From an uncultured Gilliamella sp. (GTDB lineage: Bacteria; Pseudomonadota; Gammaproteobacteria; Enterobacterales; Orbaceae): a stretch of 56,103 nt of DNA. The notes beneath the pieces are model-generated. The model made no database searches, was not told the origin of the DNA, and saw only the letters and a program-made list of their open reading frames with translations. Shown here piece by piece: positions 1-9,125 of this stretch; position 1 is the first letter of the stretch; each line of letters starts with the position of its first letter. The stretch covers positions 1 to 56,103 of the forward strand of contig CALYPG010000017.1 in assembly GCA_945271295.1 (NCBI GenBank), given 5' to 3'. The position numbers were made by a program, and so were the translations under genes.

Positions 1-93
1 ATCGTCCAAGAAAACGGCTTAAGTATAAAACACCTTATGAAGCCTTTTACTGACTAGATTCGCACTTAGATGTTGAATGTAGGAATTATTTTC

Positions 94-130
94 TACTAAA
101 ACGTATGCCTTTCCTGAAACTTTTTTACAA
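94..130 (+). repeat. 37-bp dispersed intergenic repeat, copy 1
   Basis: First of five copies of the same 37-bp element. It reads TACTAAAACG, eight variable bases, TCCTGAAAC and TTTTTTACAA. It lies 17 bp beyond the stop codon of the minus-strand LysR gene, so that gene's transcript would carry its reverse complement. Function unknown. Confidence 0.85.
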
Positions 131-147
131 ACAGTAATCATTACAAT

Positions 148-1059
148 TTACGATTGGTTATCATGTTTGTTTTTAAAAAAAGATAGCATATAATCAAATA
201 CATATTGATTTAGTCTAGAATAATGTTCTTTTCGGGGACGACATAATAACACTTTCCAATCAATGGGATCATTGAAGCGACGTTCAACAATATGATGATT
301 GGAATAAATATCAAGAATTGGTGAAGGTAGAATGGTCAGGAATTTTGAATTAGTAGCGATTTGAAGCAAAAAGTCCCATGATGCTGACATGGTATATTTT
401 TGTGGTTGTATATTGTATTCGCCGAATTTTTTCATTAGTTTGTGATGAATCATAAAGCTGGGTTCAAAAACGGCTAGCATTTGATCATGAAGATCTGACC
501 ACTCTAGTTTTTGTTTTTTTGCTAACGGGTGATCATGATTAAAAAAAACGGATAATTCACTTTGCTGTATAAGGTGTTCATCAATAATAGTTGAATTTAT
601 ATTGGTCGGATCAAGTAAGATAGCAAAATCTAGTTCATCCACTATAAACATTCTGCTCAATTCATAAGCACCTTTTTCAATAATTTCGACTTCAATATTG
701 GGATGATTAATAATTAAATCAGCAATAATATCTGAAAAGACAACACCTAATATTAATGGCGGAATACCGATTCTAACTTTTCCTTTTAGCTGACCTGCAT
801 CTTCGCGAATAGCAGTTAACATGGAATTGTATTGTGATAACAGCTGTTTTACCTGTTCATAAAACAGTTCCCCTGTTGGCGTTAATCCTTGTAAGCGCCC
901 TTTATACCTTTCAAATAAATAAATTTTTTCTGACTCTTCAAATGATTTAATGAATTGGCTTAAAGCGGGTTGTGAAATATAAAGCCTTTTGGCGGCTAAT
1001 GATAAATTAAAATCCGCTTTTACTACCGCGACAAAATATTGAAGGTGTCTAATATCCAT
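148..1059 (-). CDS. LysR-family transcriptional regulator
   Basis: This 303-residue protein has the LysR layout. An N-terminal winged helix-turn-helix (about residues 1-60, with the typical LAAKRLYISQPALSQ stretch) is followed by a linker helix and a periplasmic-binding-like effector domain (about 90-300). It is divergent from the thiolase/CoA-transferase genes starting at 1214. LysR regulators usually control the divergent neighbour, so acetoacetate or a related acyl compound is a reasonable guess for the inducer. A perfect 9-bp inverted repeat in the shared intergenic region (1108-1130) fits the T-N11-A operator form. Family assignment is firm; the target is inferred from position only. Confidence 0.9.
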   Translation of the reverse strand: MDIRHLQYFVAVVKADFNLSLAAKRLYISQPALSQFIKSFEESEKIYLFERYKGRLQGLTPTGELFYEQVKQLLSQYNSMLTAIREDAGQLKGKVRIGIPPLILGVVFSDIIADLIINHPNIEVEIIEKGAYELSRMFIVDELDFAILLDPTNINSTIIDEHLIQQSELSVFFNHDHPLAKKQKLEWSDLHDQMLAVFEPSFMIHHKLMKKFGEYNIQPQKYTMSASWDFLLQIATNSKFLTILPSPILDIYSNHHIVERRFNDPIDWKVLLCRPRKEHYSRLNQYVFDYMLSFFKNKHDNQS

Positions 1060-1107
1060 ATGTTTCCACGTTTTGCAATAGTTAACTTAAACTAAGTACA
1101 TAAATTA

Positions 1108-1130
1108 ATCTATAAGATAAACTTATAGAT
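1108..1130. promoter_or_regulatory. Putative LysR operator (perfect inverted repeat)
   Basis: The arms ATCTATAAG and CTTATAGAT are perfectly complementary around a 5-bp ATAAA spacer. T1113 and A1125 are separated by 11 bases inside the dyad, which is the classical T-N11-A LysR box. It lies between the divergent lysR-type gene and the thiolase gene, the expected place for an autoregulatory or activator site. Binding itself is inference. Confidence 0.55.
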
Positions 1131-1213
1131 ACTATAATAAACAAGACTTGGACAAAGGTAAATCCTTCATCTAGCATAAGTTAAATTTATCATTTACGTT
1201 AAAGGATGAGCTT

Positions 1214-2392
1214 ATGAAAGATGTTGTCATTGTATCGGCAGTTAGAACACCAATTGGTAGTTTTGGCGGAGTATTTAAAAATGTCCCTGCTGTAGATTTA
1301 GGTGTTATTGCCGTTAAAGAAGCTATGGATAGAATTTCACTTAATCCAAATGAAATAGATGAAGTTATTTTAGGTAATGTATTACAAGCCGGACTTGGTC
1401 AAAATGTAGCAAGACAAATTGCTATCAAAGCGGGTATTCCAGATGTTGTTCCAAGTTTTACGGTGAATAAAGTTTGTGGTTCTGGATTAAAAACGGTTCA
1501 ACTTGCAGCTCAAGCTATTGCAGCAGGTGAAGCTGATGTTGTTGTGGCGGGTGGTGCTGAAAGTATGAGTTTATCTCCTTACGTGGTACCTAATGCACGC
1601 TTTGGCTTTAAAATGGGCAATGTGCAGATGATAGATACTATGATTTGTGATGGTTTAACCGATGCATTTAATCATTATCATATGGGGATCACTGCGGAAA
1701 ATGTAGCAGAAAAATATGGGATTTCTCGTCAGGCTCAAGATGAAATGGCTTTAGCCAGCCAACAAAAAGCCGCAATAGCACTCCAAACTGGTCGTTTTAA
1801 AGATGAAATTGTACCGGTATCAATAGCAAATAAAAAAGGTGAAGCGACAGTTGTTGATACTGATGAGTATCCAAAAATTGGTACTACTTTAGAAAAATTA
1901 GCCGGTTTACGTCCAGCATTTAAAAAAGATGGAACGGTCACCGCGGGAAATGCATCTGGTATTAATGATGGTGCAGCGATTTTAATTTTGATGAGCGGCG
2001 ATAAAGCTAAAAAATTAGGTCTAAAACCACTGGTAACAATTACTAGCTGTGCATCAGCAGGGGTTGCTCCAGAACTTATGGGAATAGGGCCAATACCAGC
2101 TTCAGAAAAAGCCTTACAAAAAGCCGGTTTAACGGTTAATGATATTGATTTATTTGAAGCTAATGAAGCCTTTGCTGCTCAGGCCCTAGCTGTTTGTAAT
2201 AGCTTAAAACTGCCGACTGAAAAGGTAAATGTCAATGGTGGAGCAATTGCATTAGGTCATCCAATTGGTGCTAGTGGTGCAAGAATTTTAATTTCACTTA
2301 TTTATGAGATGAAGAAACGTGATGCTAAAAATGGCTTAGCTACGCTCTGTATTGGTGGTGGGCAAGGTATAGCAATGATTGTTTCTCGATAA
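1214..2392 (+). CDS. atoB: Acetyl-CoA C-acetyltransferase (thiolase)
   Basis: Biosynthetic-type thiolase of 392 residues, the usual length. It interconverts two acetyl-CoA with acetoacetyl-CoA plus CoA. The nucleophilic cysteine is C88 in NKVCGSG. The C-terminal catalytic residues are H349 in GHPIGASG and C379 in LCIGGGQG, and the NEAFAAQ motif is also present. The start is supported by AAGGA about 8 bases upstream. It is first in a three-gene operon with the two CoA-transferase subunits, 9 bp before the next gene. With them it would turn acetoacetate into two acetyl-CoA, or run in reverse. No acetoacetate transporter (atoE) or AtoSC pair is present here. Confidence 0.95.
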   Translation: MKDVVIVSAVRTPIGSFGGVFKNVPAVDLGVIAVKEAMDRISLNPNEIDEVILGNVLQAGLGQNVARQIAIKAGIPDVVPSFTVNKVCGSGLKTVQLAAQAIAAGEADVVVAGGAESMSLSPYVVPNARFGFKMGNVQMIDTMICDGLTDAFNHYHMGITAENVAEKYGISRQAQDEMALASQQKAAIALQTGRFKDEIVPVSIANKKGEATVVDTDEYPKIGTTLEKLAGLRPAFKKDGTVTAGNASGINDGAAILILMSGDKAKKLGLKPLVTITSCASAGVAPELMGIGPIPASEKALQKAGLTVNDIDLFEANEAFAAQALAVCNSLKLPTEKVNVNGGAIALGHPIGASGARILISLIYEMKKRDAKNGLATLCIGGGQGIAMIVSR

Positions 2393-2401
2393 GGAGGATG
2401 T

Positions 2402-3058
2402 ATGGATAAAGTAGTTGATATCGAGAAAGCCTTGTCTTGTGTTAAAGATGGCACGGTAATGATGGTTGGTGGTTTTATGGCTAATGGATCACCAATAATG
2501 CTTATCGATTATTTATGTCAAAAAAATGTTAAAGATTTGACTTTGATTTGCAATGACTCAGGTTTAATTGACAAAGGTGTCGGTAAAATGGTGGTATTAA
2601 AGCAGTTTAAAAAAATCATTGCTTCACATATTGGGTTGAATAAAGAAACAGGTAGACAAATGACAGCAGGTGAAACTGAAGTTGAGTTGATTCCACAAGG
2701 AACCTTAGCAGAACGAATTCGTTGCGCTGGTTATGGTTTAGGTGGTATTTTGACACCAACAGGTATTGGTACCTTAGTTGAACAAGGTAAACAAAAACTC
2801 ATGGTTGGTGGCAAAGATTATTTGCTGGAAGAACCATTACCGGCAGATGTCGCTTTATTATATGCAGATAAAGTTGATCGAGCCGGCAATATGGTTTACA
2901 AAGGTTCAATGAATAATTTTAATAATGTCATGGCGAGTGCAGCAAAAATTACTATTGTTGAAGCGGGTGAGATTGTTGAGGTTGGCCAGTTAGACCCTCA
3001 AGAGATTGCAACGCCAGGGATTTTTATTGATTATATTGTGAAAGGGAGTCGTTGCTAA
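2402..3058 (+). CDS. atoD: 3-oxoacid (acetoacetate) CoA-transferase, alpha subunit
   Basis: At 218 residues this matches the size of AtoD/ScoA subunits (about 220). The N-terminal glycine-rich stretch VGGFMANGSP and the GIGTLVEQGK region are typical of family I CoA-transferase alpha chains. The heterodimer moves CoA between acetyl- or succinyl-CoA and acetoacetate; the donor cannot be told from sequence. GGAGG immediately upstream is a strong ribosome binding site. Its stop codon overlaps the ATG of the beta subunit by one base, which implies coupled translation. Confidence 0.92.
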   Translation: MDKVVDIEKALSCVKDGTVMMVGGFMANGSPIMLIDYLCQKNVKDLTLICNDSGLIDKGVGKMVVLKQFKKIIASHIGLNKETGRQMTAGETEVELIPQGTLAERIRCAGYGLGGILTPTGIGTLVEQGKQKLMVGGKDYLLEEPLPADVALLYADKVDRAGNMVYKGSMNNFNNVMASAAKITIVEAGEIVEVGQLDPQEIATPGIFIDYIVKGSRC

Positions 3059-3696
3059 TGGATAAGGAACAATTGCAAAATTATATTGCTAGTCGTGTTG
3101 CAAAAGAGTTAGCCGATGGTGATATTGTTAACCTTGGCATTGGTTTACCAACCAGAGTAGCTAACTTTATTCCCGATGACATCGAAATTATTTTCCAATC
3201 TGAAAATGGTTTTTTAGGCTTAGGTCCAAGCCCTTCTACTGAAAATTTTGATGAAAGTATTGTTAATGCTGGTGGCCAACCCGTTACTATTCTACCGGGT
3301 GGATGTTTTTTTGATAGTGCAACTTCATTTGGTATTATCCGTGGTGGGCATGTTGATGTTTCAGTGCTCGGCGCCCTACAAGTTGATCAGCATGGTAACA
3401 TTGCGAATTATATGATCCCTGGAAAAATGGTACCAGGTATGGGTGGCGCAATGGATCTGGTTACTGGCGCAAGAAAAGTGATTGTTGCGATGGAACATAC
3501 TGCCAAAGGCGCCCCAAAAATCTTGAATGAATGTAATTTACCATTAACCGCAGTTAATGCTGTGGACTTAATTATTACCGAGATGGGCGTTATTGAAGTT
3601 ACACCAAATGGATTAAAACTAACAGAAATCAATCCAGAGTATACGGTTGAAGATGTTATTAATGCAACTCAAGCACCTTTGATCATTGCGGTATAA
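3058..3696 (+). CDS. atoA: 3-oxoacid (acetoacetate) CoA-transferase, beta subunit
   Basis: The beta subunit carries the catalytic glutamate in the signature SENG (E49), to which CoA is transferred. From the ATG at 3058 it is 212 residues, close to AtoA. A TTG six bases earlier (3052) is in frame, but the ATG overlaps the upstream TAA as TAATG and follows GGGAG at a good distance, so I prefer it. It closes the operon and is followed by a strong terminator at 3761. Confidence 0.93.
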   Translation: MDKEQLQNYIASRVAKELADGDIVNLGIGLPTRVANFIPDDIEIIFQSENGFLGLGPSPSTENFDESIVNAGGQPVTILPGGCFFDSATSFGIIRGGHVDVSVLGALQVDQHGNIANYMIPGKMVPGMGGAMDLVTGARKVIVAMEHTAKGAPKILNECNLPLTAVNAVDLIITEMGVIEVTPNGLKLTEINPEYTVEDVINATQAPLIIAV

Positions 3697-3760
3697 GGTT
3701 ATTGGCTTATGGTATTGTTTTTAAATTACTCCTAACATTAATTATAAATTCCGACTTTTG

Positions 3761-3788
3761 CCATCAGCTTTAGCTGATGGTTTTTTTT
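3761..3788 (+). terminator. Intrinsic terminator after the CoA-transferase operon
   Basis: Perfect 8-bp stem (CCATCAGC / GCTGATGG) with a four-base loop, followed directly by eight T residues. It ends the thiolase/CoA-transferase transcript. Confidence 0.92.
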
Positions 3789-3843
3789 CATATAACGCTT
3801 ATCACTCAATCGCATAATTGTGTCATCTCTATACAACATAAAC

Positions 3844-3872
3844 TAGCAAAAAGACTGTAAAAGCTTTATACT
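3844..3872 (+). promoter_or_regulatory. Possible suhB promoter
   Basis: A good -10 hexamer TATACT (3867-3872) lies about 75 bp before suhB. The hexamer 17 bp upstream (TAGCAA, 3844-3849) is a poor -35. It lies after the preceding terminator, where a suhB promoter is needed. Confidence 0.4.
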
Positions 3873-3945
3873 AGCGCCACGTTTTAATATGGTAAGTGCA
3901 TATTAAATCAACCCGTTCTTTAACATCATCAATTGGAAAAAAATT

Positions 3946-4749
3946 ATGCATCCGATGCTGAATATTGCTATTCGTGCTGCTCGTAAAGCAGGTAATGTGG
4001 CCATTAAGGCTTATGAAAATCCGGGATCAATAGAAGTTGATACCAAAAGTCCGAATGATTTTGCTACTAATGTTGACCGAGCGGCTGAAGCATTAATTAT
4101 TGAAACAATCAAAAAAGCTTATCCAGATCATACTATTATTGCTGAAGAGAGTGGTTTGGCTAAAGGTAATGATAGTGATACACAATGGATAATTGATCCA
4201 ATCGATGGTACAACTAACTTTATCAAAAATATTCCCCATTTTGCTGTTTCAATTGCCGTGCGAGTAAAAGGTAAAACTGAAGTTGCGGTAGTATATAATC
4301 CAATGAGTAATGAGCTTTTCACGGCAGTGAGGGGACAAGGAGCGCAACTTAATGGCTACCGAATTCGTGTTAGTCATGCTAAAGATTTAGAAGGTTGTGT
4401 TTTGGCAACTGCTTTCCCTTTTAGAGCAAAACAGTATAGTGATAGCTACTTTTTAGTATTACAAAAATTATTTACTAAATGTGGTGATTTTCGTCGGGCT
4501 GGCTCAGGGGCTTTAGATCTAGCTTATGTTGCTGCCGGTCGATTAGATGGTTTTTTTGAAATTGGTTTAAAACCATGGGATATTGCCGGTGGTGAACTTA
4601 TTTTACGTGAAGCCGGTGGGGTGATTACTGATTTCGCAGGCGGCAATAATTACATGGTTTCAGGTAATGTTGTAGCTGGTAATCCTAAAGTGGTAAAAGA
4701 ACTGCTGATTGCGACTCAAAATGAATGGCCTGAAAAATTACGTAATTAA
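3946..4749 (+). CDS. suhB: Inositol-1-monophosphatase family protein SuhB
   Basis: The 267 residues match the length of E. coli SuhB. Metal-binding signatures of the inositol monophosphatase family are present: E67 in AEESG, D84 and D87 in DPIDGTTNF, and the C-terminal WDIAGGELILREAGG. The enzyme dephosphorylates inositol phosphates. In E. coli the protein also joins the Nus antitermination complex on rRNA operons, and that second role is plausible here. It stands alone between two terminators. Confidence 0.95.
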   Translation: MHPMLNIAIRAARKAGNVAIKAYENPGSIEVDTKSPNDFATNVDRAAEALIIETIKKAYPDHTIIAEESGLAKGNDSDTQWIIDPIDGTTNFIKNIPHFAVSIAVRVKGKTEVAVVYNPMSNELFTAVRGQGAQLNGYRIRVSHAKDLEGCVLATAFPFRAKQYSDSYFLVLQKLFTKCGDFRRAGSGALDLAYVAAGRLDGFFEIGLKPWDIAGGELILREAGGVITDFAGGNNYMVSGNVVAGNPKVVKELLIATQNEWPEKLRN

Positions 4750-4764
4750 TTTACATTGTTAAAA

Positions 4765-4800
4765 CACAGGGTTAACCAGCCCTGTTGTTTCTTTCCTGCT
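4765..4800 (+). terminator. Terminator after suhB
   Basis: ACAGGG and CCCTGT pair around an eight-base loop, followed by a T-rich stretch (TTGTTTCTTT). It lies 16 bp after the suhB stop codon. Confidence 0.7.
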
Positions 4801-4874
4801 TTTTATGTGTGTTTTTCTTCATAATTGGTATAAGAGAAGTGAGCATAACATATTAGTGATTTAAGTGAATATGG

Positions 4875-5279
4875 TTAAAATTGGTCAGTTATTGCTACCA
4901 TTGAACAATTAACTTCCAACCCTTGTTTTTTCAAGCAATGGCTTCCCCATTTATACATTGCTTCTAATACTGGTTTAATACTTCTGCCAAAATCGGTTAA
5001 TGAATATTCAACTTTTGGTGGTACCACCGGGAAAACTTTTCGGATAATCAAACCATTGGCTTCAAGTTCACGTAATTGATGGGTTAGCATTTTAGGTGTA
5101 GCACATGGAATTTCTCTATGTAATTGAGAAAATCTTAACGTTGTTGTCGTCATCAGTTTCCATAAAATTAAGGATTTATATTTCCCCCCAATCATGTTTA
5201 TTGTTGTTTCAACCGGGCAATGGGTAATAGAAGGATCACGCTGATTTTGTTCAACAGCGGTAAACAAATTACTATTCAT
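4875..5279 (-). CDS. HxlR-family transcriptional regulator
   Basis: From the ATG at 5279 this is 134 residues with one HxlR/DUF24 winged helix domain. It shows CPVETTINMIGGKYKSLILW near the N-terminus and the LRFSQLHREIP...TPKMLTHQLRELE recognition region. An upstream in-frame ATG (5330) would add 17 residues, but HxlR proteins normally begin shortly before the conserved cysteine, so the shorter form is preferred. Several characterised members sense electrophiles or oxidants through that cysteine. It is divergent from copA across about 250 bp, but HxlR proteins are not known copper regulators, so a link is unproven. Confidence 0.85.
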   Translation of the reverse strand: MNSNLFTAVEQNQRDPSITHCPVETTINMIGGKYKSLILWKLMTTTTLRFSQLHREIPCATPKMLTHQLRELEANGLIIRKVFPVVPPKVEYSLTDFGRSIKPVLEAMYKWGSHCLKKQGLEVNCSMVAITDQF

Positions 5280-5532
5280 ATAGATGTCTCGACAGTATCT
5301 TTTTGGTAAGTATATATCAAAAAAGTGCATTCTTGTTAATACAATAATTAGTATTAAAATGTTTGTTAGTTATATTATTAAGATAAAGTAAACCGCTCAT
5401 TCTCTGTAATATTTAATAAATGTAAGTAGCATCAATTCTATCTATTAAAATAATAGTGCACATTGCTAGCAAATGATTTCTTATCATGTAGGATATATTA
5501 AACCTAACAACACCAATTAAGGGATGCGTTAA

Positions 5533-7713
5533 ATGAAAACAGTTGAATATAATTTTTTTGTTGAAGATATGAGCTGCGCATCATGCGTTAGCCGTGTTGA
5601 AAAAGCACTAAAAAAAATTGATGGTGTGATTGATGTTAGTGTTAATCTTGCTACAGAAAAAGCAACGGTAGCTGCTAACGCAAATGTTAAGTTAGAATCC
5701 TTAATGGCAGCAGTTGATAAAGCTGGTTATCATGCAGTTAAAATTTCTGACCAAGAAACCCACGCCAAAGATACTGATAAACAAGCATCACTTTGGCCAA
5801 TTGTTACCTCAGTAATCCTTGCTATACCTTTTGTCTTTCCTATGTTATTAGAACCATTTGGTTTGCATTTAATGATGCCAGCTTGGCTACAACTTATTTT
5901 AGCCTCAACCGTGCAATTTGGCTTAGGGGCAAAATTTTATCGTAGTGGTTTAAAATCTGCTATAGCACTATCCGGTAATATGGATTTATTGGTGGCAATT
6001 GGCACGAGCGCCGCTTATGGATTATCGGTTTATCAACTGATTAAGGGTGATTATAACCACCTTTATTTTGAGTCATCCGTAGTTATTATTACTTTGATTT
6101 TGATCGGTAAGTGGTTAGAATCAAGGGCTAAACATCAAACTACCCAAGCAATTGAAGCACTTTCTGCCTTACGACCGGAAATGGCTTTAGTCAGGCGCAA
6201 TGAACACGAGATAACTATACCAATTAATCAAGTACAAGTTGATGATATTGTCGTGATTAAACCAGGTGAAAGGATACCTGTTGATGGTGTGGTTATTGAA
6301 GGTTCATCAAGTAGTGATGAATCGATGTTAACCGGTGAGAGCTTTCCAGTTAACAAAACAGTTAATGATAAAGTCACCGGTGGTGCCATCAATGGTGAAG
6401 GATTGATTATCGTTAAAACCACGGCCATTTTAGCTGATTCAACCTTATCTAAGATTATTGAAATGGTTGAGTCAGCCCAAGCCAAGAAAGCACCAATCCA
6501 AAGAATTGTTGATCGTATATCTGCTATTTTTGTACCAGTAATTTTGTTGATTGCACTTATTACGTTAGTCAGTTGGGGGGTGTTAACCCAAGATTGGCAA
6601 CAGGCATTATTACATGCCGTGGCGGTGCTAGTGATTGCTTGTCCGTGTGCATTGGGTTTGGCAACACCAACGGCGATAATGGTTGGCACTGGCGTTGCTG
6701 CTCGTCATGGTATTTTAATTAAAGATGCCGAAGCGCTAGAAACGTTACATAATATAAATACTGTTGCATTTGATAAAACTGGTACATTAACTATGGGTAA
6801 GCCAGAATTGGTTGAAATGGATATTGTTGGCAGTGATACGCCAGAACAAATCTTATCCATTGCGGCGTCAATGCAAGCCGGTAGTGAACATCCATTAGCC
6901 AAAGCTATTTTAGCTAAAGCTAAACAATATAGTTATGCACAAAATATAACTTCGGTCGCTGGCTCGGGCGTGATGGCGACACTTGATAATAGTGAATATT
7001 ACTTAGGAAGTTTACGTTGGATGAAATCACTCAATGCTTACTTTGTGGATATGGATGATAAAATCAACGAATTTACACAAAAGGGCTATACCATTTCATT
7101 GTTAGCTAAACAGCAATCAGAAGATAACGTAGTAATCTTAGCCCTATTTGGTTTTGCTGATGTAATAAAAGATGAAGCAAAAACCGCTATCCAAGCTTTA
7201 CATCAACTACAGGTAAAAACGGTAATGTTAACGGGCGATAATCAAATTGCTGCTAATTATGTTGGACAGCAGTTAGGGCTTGATGATGTTATTGCAGAGG
7301 TTTTACCGCAAGATAAAGCTAATTATATTTATCAACTGCAAAAAAATAATGAGCACAATAACGCTTATAAAGTTGCCATGGTCGGTGATGGTATTAATGA
7401 TGCGCCAGCATTAGCAGCAGCTGATATTGGGATTGCAATGGGAACGGGCACGGATGTGGCCATGCATGCCTCAAGTATCACTTTAATGCGCGGTAATTTA
7501 TTTTTAATTGCTGATGCGATTGATATTTCTCGTAGAACCTATAATAAAATTAAACAAAATTTATTTTGGGCATTTTTCTATAATCTAATTGGGATCCCAC
7601 TAGCGGCATTAGGTTTCTTAAATCCGATGATTGCCGGTGCGGCAATGGCATTAAGTAGTGTGAGTGTGGTGACAAATGCGCTATTACTAAAACGTTGGCA
7701 AGCCAGGTCTTAA
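5533..7713 (+). CDS. copA: Copper-exporting P1B-type ATPase
   Basis: Inner-membrane ATPase of 726 residues exporting Cu(I) from the cytoplasm. It has one N-terminal heavy-metal domain with MSCASC (C15, C18), the membrane CPC motif (370-372), the phosphorylated aspartate D414 in DKTGTLT, the SEHPLAKA nucleotide-binding motif and the hinge GDGINDAPALAAAD. A C-terminal MALSSVSVVTNA helix is typical of Cu(I) pumps. E. coli CopA (834 aa) has two metal domains, so this is a one-domain version. I found no CueR-type dyad in the upstream region and no copZ neighbour. It is monocistronic and ends at a bidirectional terminator. Confidence 0.95.
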   Translation: MKTVEYNFFVEDMSCASCVSRVEKALKKIDGVIDVSVNLATEKATVAANANVKLESLMAAVDKAGYHAVKISDQETHAKDTDKQASLWPIVTSVILAIPFVFPMLLEPFGLHLMMPAWLQLILASTVQFGLGAKFYRSGLKSAIALSGNMDLLVAIGTSAAYGLSVYQLIKGDYNHLYFESSVVIITLILIGKWLESRAKHQTTQAIEALSALRPEMALVRRNEHEITIPINQVQVDDIVVIKPGERIPVDGVVIEGSSSSDESMLTGESFPVNKTVNDKVTGGAINGEGLIIVKTTAILADSTLSKIIEMVESAQAKKAPIQRIVDRISAIFVPVILLIALITLVSWGVLTQDWQQALLHAVAVLVIACPCALGLATPTAIMVGTGVAARHGILIKDAEALETLHNINTVAFDKTGTLTMGKPELVEMDIVGSDTPEQILSIAASMQAGSEHPLAKAILAKAKQYSYAQNITSVAGSGVMATLDNSEYYLGSLRWMKSLNAYFVDMDDKINEFTQKGYTISLLAKQQSEDNVVILALFGFADVIKDEAKTAIQALHQLQVKTVMLTGDNQIAANYVGQQLGLDDVIAEVLPQDKANYIYQLQKNNEHNNAYKVAMVGDGINDAPALAAADIGIAMGTGTDVAMHASSITLMRGNLFLIADAIDISRRTYNKIKQNLFWAFFYNLIGIPLAALGFLNPMIAGAAMALSSVSVVTNALLLKRWQARS

Positions 7714-7741
7714 ATATCTAGTGGAATATAATTTCTCAAAA

Positions 7742-7765
7742 AAAGGAGGCGCTAGTGCCTCCTTT
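7742..7765. terminator. Bidirectional terminator between copA and tilS
   Basis: Perfect 9-bp stem AAAGGAGGC / GCCTCCTTT with a six-base loop. T-rich sequence follows on the + side and a run of A precedes it, so it can serve both convergent genes. Confidence 0.85.
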
Positions 7766-7806
7766 ATCGTTTGATTTTTAGTCAATCTAATAATTTGGTT
7801 TAATGA

Positions 7807-9114
7807 TTATTTTTGAATAAAGCTAATTTCAGTACCTTTACCTTGTTCTGTCACAAATATACCCACAGCGGTGATCAGTTGTTCATTATAATAAATCAAA
7901 GGAATACGGGTTCGTTGCCAAGATGGAATACGATGCTCTTGCCAAAGTTTTTTTATGGAACGAGAACCGTGCCGATTAACAATCTGGAATTGACCTTGGG
8001 TATGAAATCGAACTGTAATTTGTTCATTAGCAAGAGGTAAGCGACACGCTAAATCCATATGATAATCAACTTGTAGTTGCCCTAAATTATCTGGCAAGAC
8101 TAGCGGAGAATGCAAATCCCAATTCAGTATTTCATGTTCAATTTCTTGATATATCGGCAGTAAATAAAGTTGGTTTTGATAGCGGCGGATTTGCCGATTA
8201 TGTAACAAAAATTTGGGATTAGCATCTTCTTTGGCTAAAGCGACAGTTTGCCAAATTAAGGCAATTTGCTGACGTGTTGGCATGTTAATTTGTTGTGATT
8301 TAAACCACATGCGCAAAATTGCATTGCGTTTATATTCAGCATAATCGAGTAGTGGCGTTATTGATAGTTGCCCTTGTTTACCAATTATTTGACTGAAATC
8401 TGCTTGTAAAAGTTCTTCAATAAGATCTTGTTGTTGCTGACATAGTTCAGCGCTGCGCGCCACCATTTGTGAAAAATGTGGCCAACGATGGTTAAGAATG
8501 GGCAGGACATTTAATCTTAAAAAATTGCGGTCATAATGATCATCTTGGTTACTTTCATCTTCAATCCAAGTTAATTTATATTTGGTAGCATAATGCTCAA
8601 TTTGTTGGCGAGTGATGGTTAATAAAGGACGAAGATGTTGTTTATTTTCTTGTGGCATAGCCGCAAGGCCGGCAGGACCACTGCCGCGTTTTAAGGCTAA
8701 AAAAAAGGTCTCACATTGGTCGTCTAAATGTTGAGCGGTACATAATGTTTCATTATGGTGTAGATGTTTAAAGATAGCTTGGTAACGAGCCTTTCTAGCT
8801 TGCTCTTCAATATTACCCGCTTTAGCGTTAAGTTTTACCTTTTCAATAATTAATGGCACCTGCCATGTTTGGCACTGTTGATGACAATGCTCAGCCCAAT
8901 AGTCTGCATTTTGACTTAAGCCATGGTGAATATAAATAGCTCTTAGTTGTAAGTCAGGCATGGAATACTGCTTGAGTTGTACCAGCCCATGCAAGAGTAC
9001 CGATGAATCTACACCACCACTAAAAGCAATTAACAGCGATTGTCTACCTTTAAGACTATGCAATATTGTTTGTATAATTGTTTCATCGATAATTTGATCT
9101 TGTTGGTTTATCAT
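7807..9114 (-). CDS. tilS: tRNA(Ile)-lysidine synthase
   Basis: This 435-residue enzyme converts C34 of the CAU-anticodon isoleucine tRNA to lysidine, so that the tRNA reads AUA. The N-type ATP pyrophosphatase loop SGGVDS lies at residues 32-37. The central tRNA-contact region (RNFLRLNVLPIL) and the C-terminal TilS domains are all present at full length. In an AT-rich genome AUA codons are common, so the gene should be essential. It lies 11 bp downstream of metC on the same strand and is probably co-transcribed with it. Confidence 0.95.
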   Translation of the reverse strand: MINQQDQIIDETIIQTILHSLKGRQSLLIAFSGGVDSSVLLHGLVQLKQYSMPDLQLRAIYIHHGLSQNADYWAEHCHQQCQTWQVPLIIEKVKLNAKAGNIEEQARKARYQAIFKHLHHNETLCTAQHLDDQCETFFLALKRGSGPAGLAAMPQENKQHLRPLLTITRQQIEHYATKYKLTWIEDESNQDDHYDRNFLRLNVLPILNHRWPHFSQMVARSAELCQQQQDLIEELLQADFSQIIGKQGQLSITPLLDYAEYKRNAILRMWFKSQQINMPTRQQIALIWQTVALAKEDANPKFLLHNRQIRRYQNQLYLLPIYQEIEHEILNWDLHSPLVLPDNLGQLQVDYHMDLACRLPLANEQITVRFHTQGQFQIVNRHGSRSIKKLWQEHRIPSWQRTRIPLIYYNEQLITAVGIFVTEQGKGTEISFIQK

Positions 9115-9125
9115 TATTAGTCCGA

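Noticed and set aside
3857-3892. Possible sixth repeat copy upstream of suhB (GTAAAA … CGTTTTAATA, minus strand)
   Set aside because: It lacks the GTTTCAGGA core and needs a 2-bp gap to fit. The TATACT in it is better read as the suhB -10.
6228-6902. Long minus-strand frames inside copA (153 and 65 codons)
   Set aside because: They are antisense to the conserved actuator and phosphorylation domains, with low-complexity Ser/Thr/Ile-rich translation.
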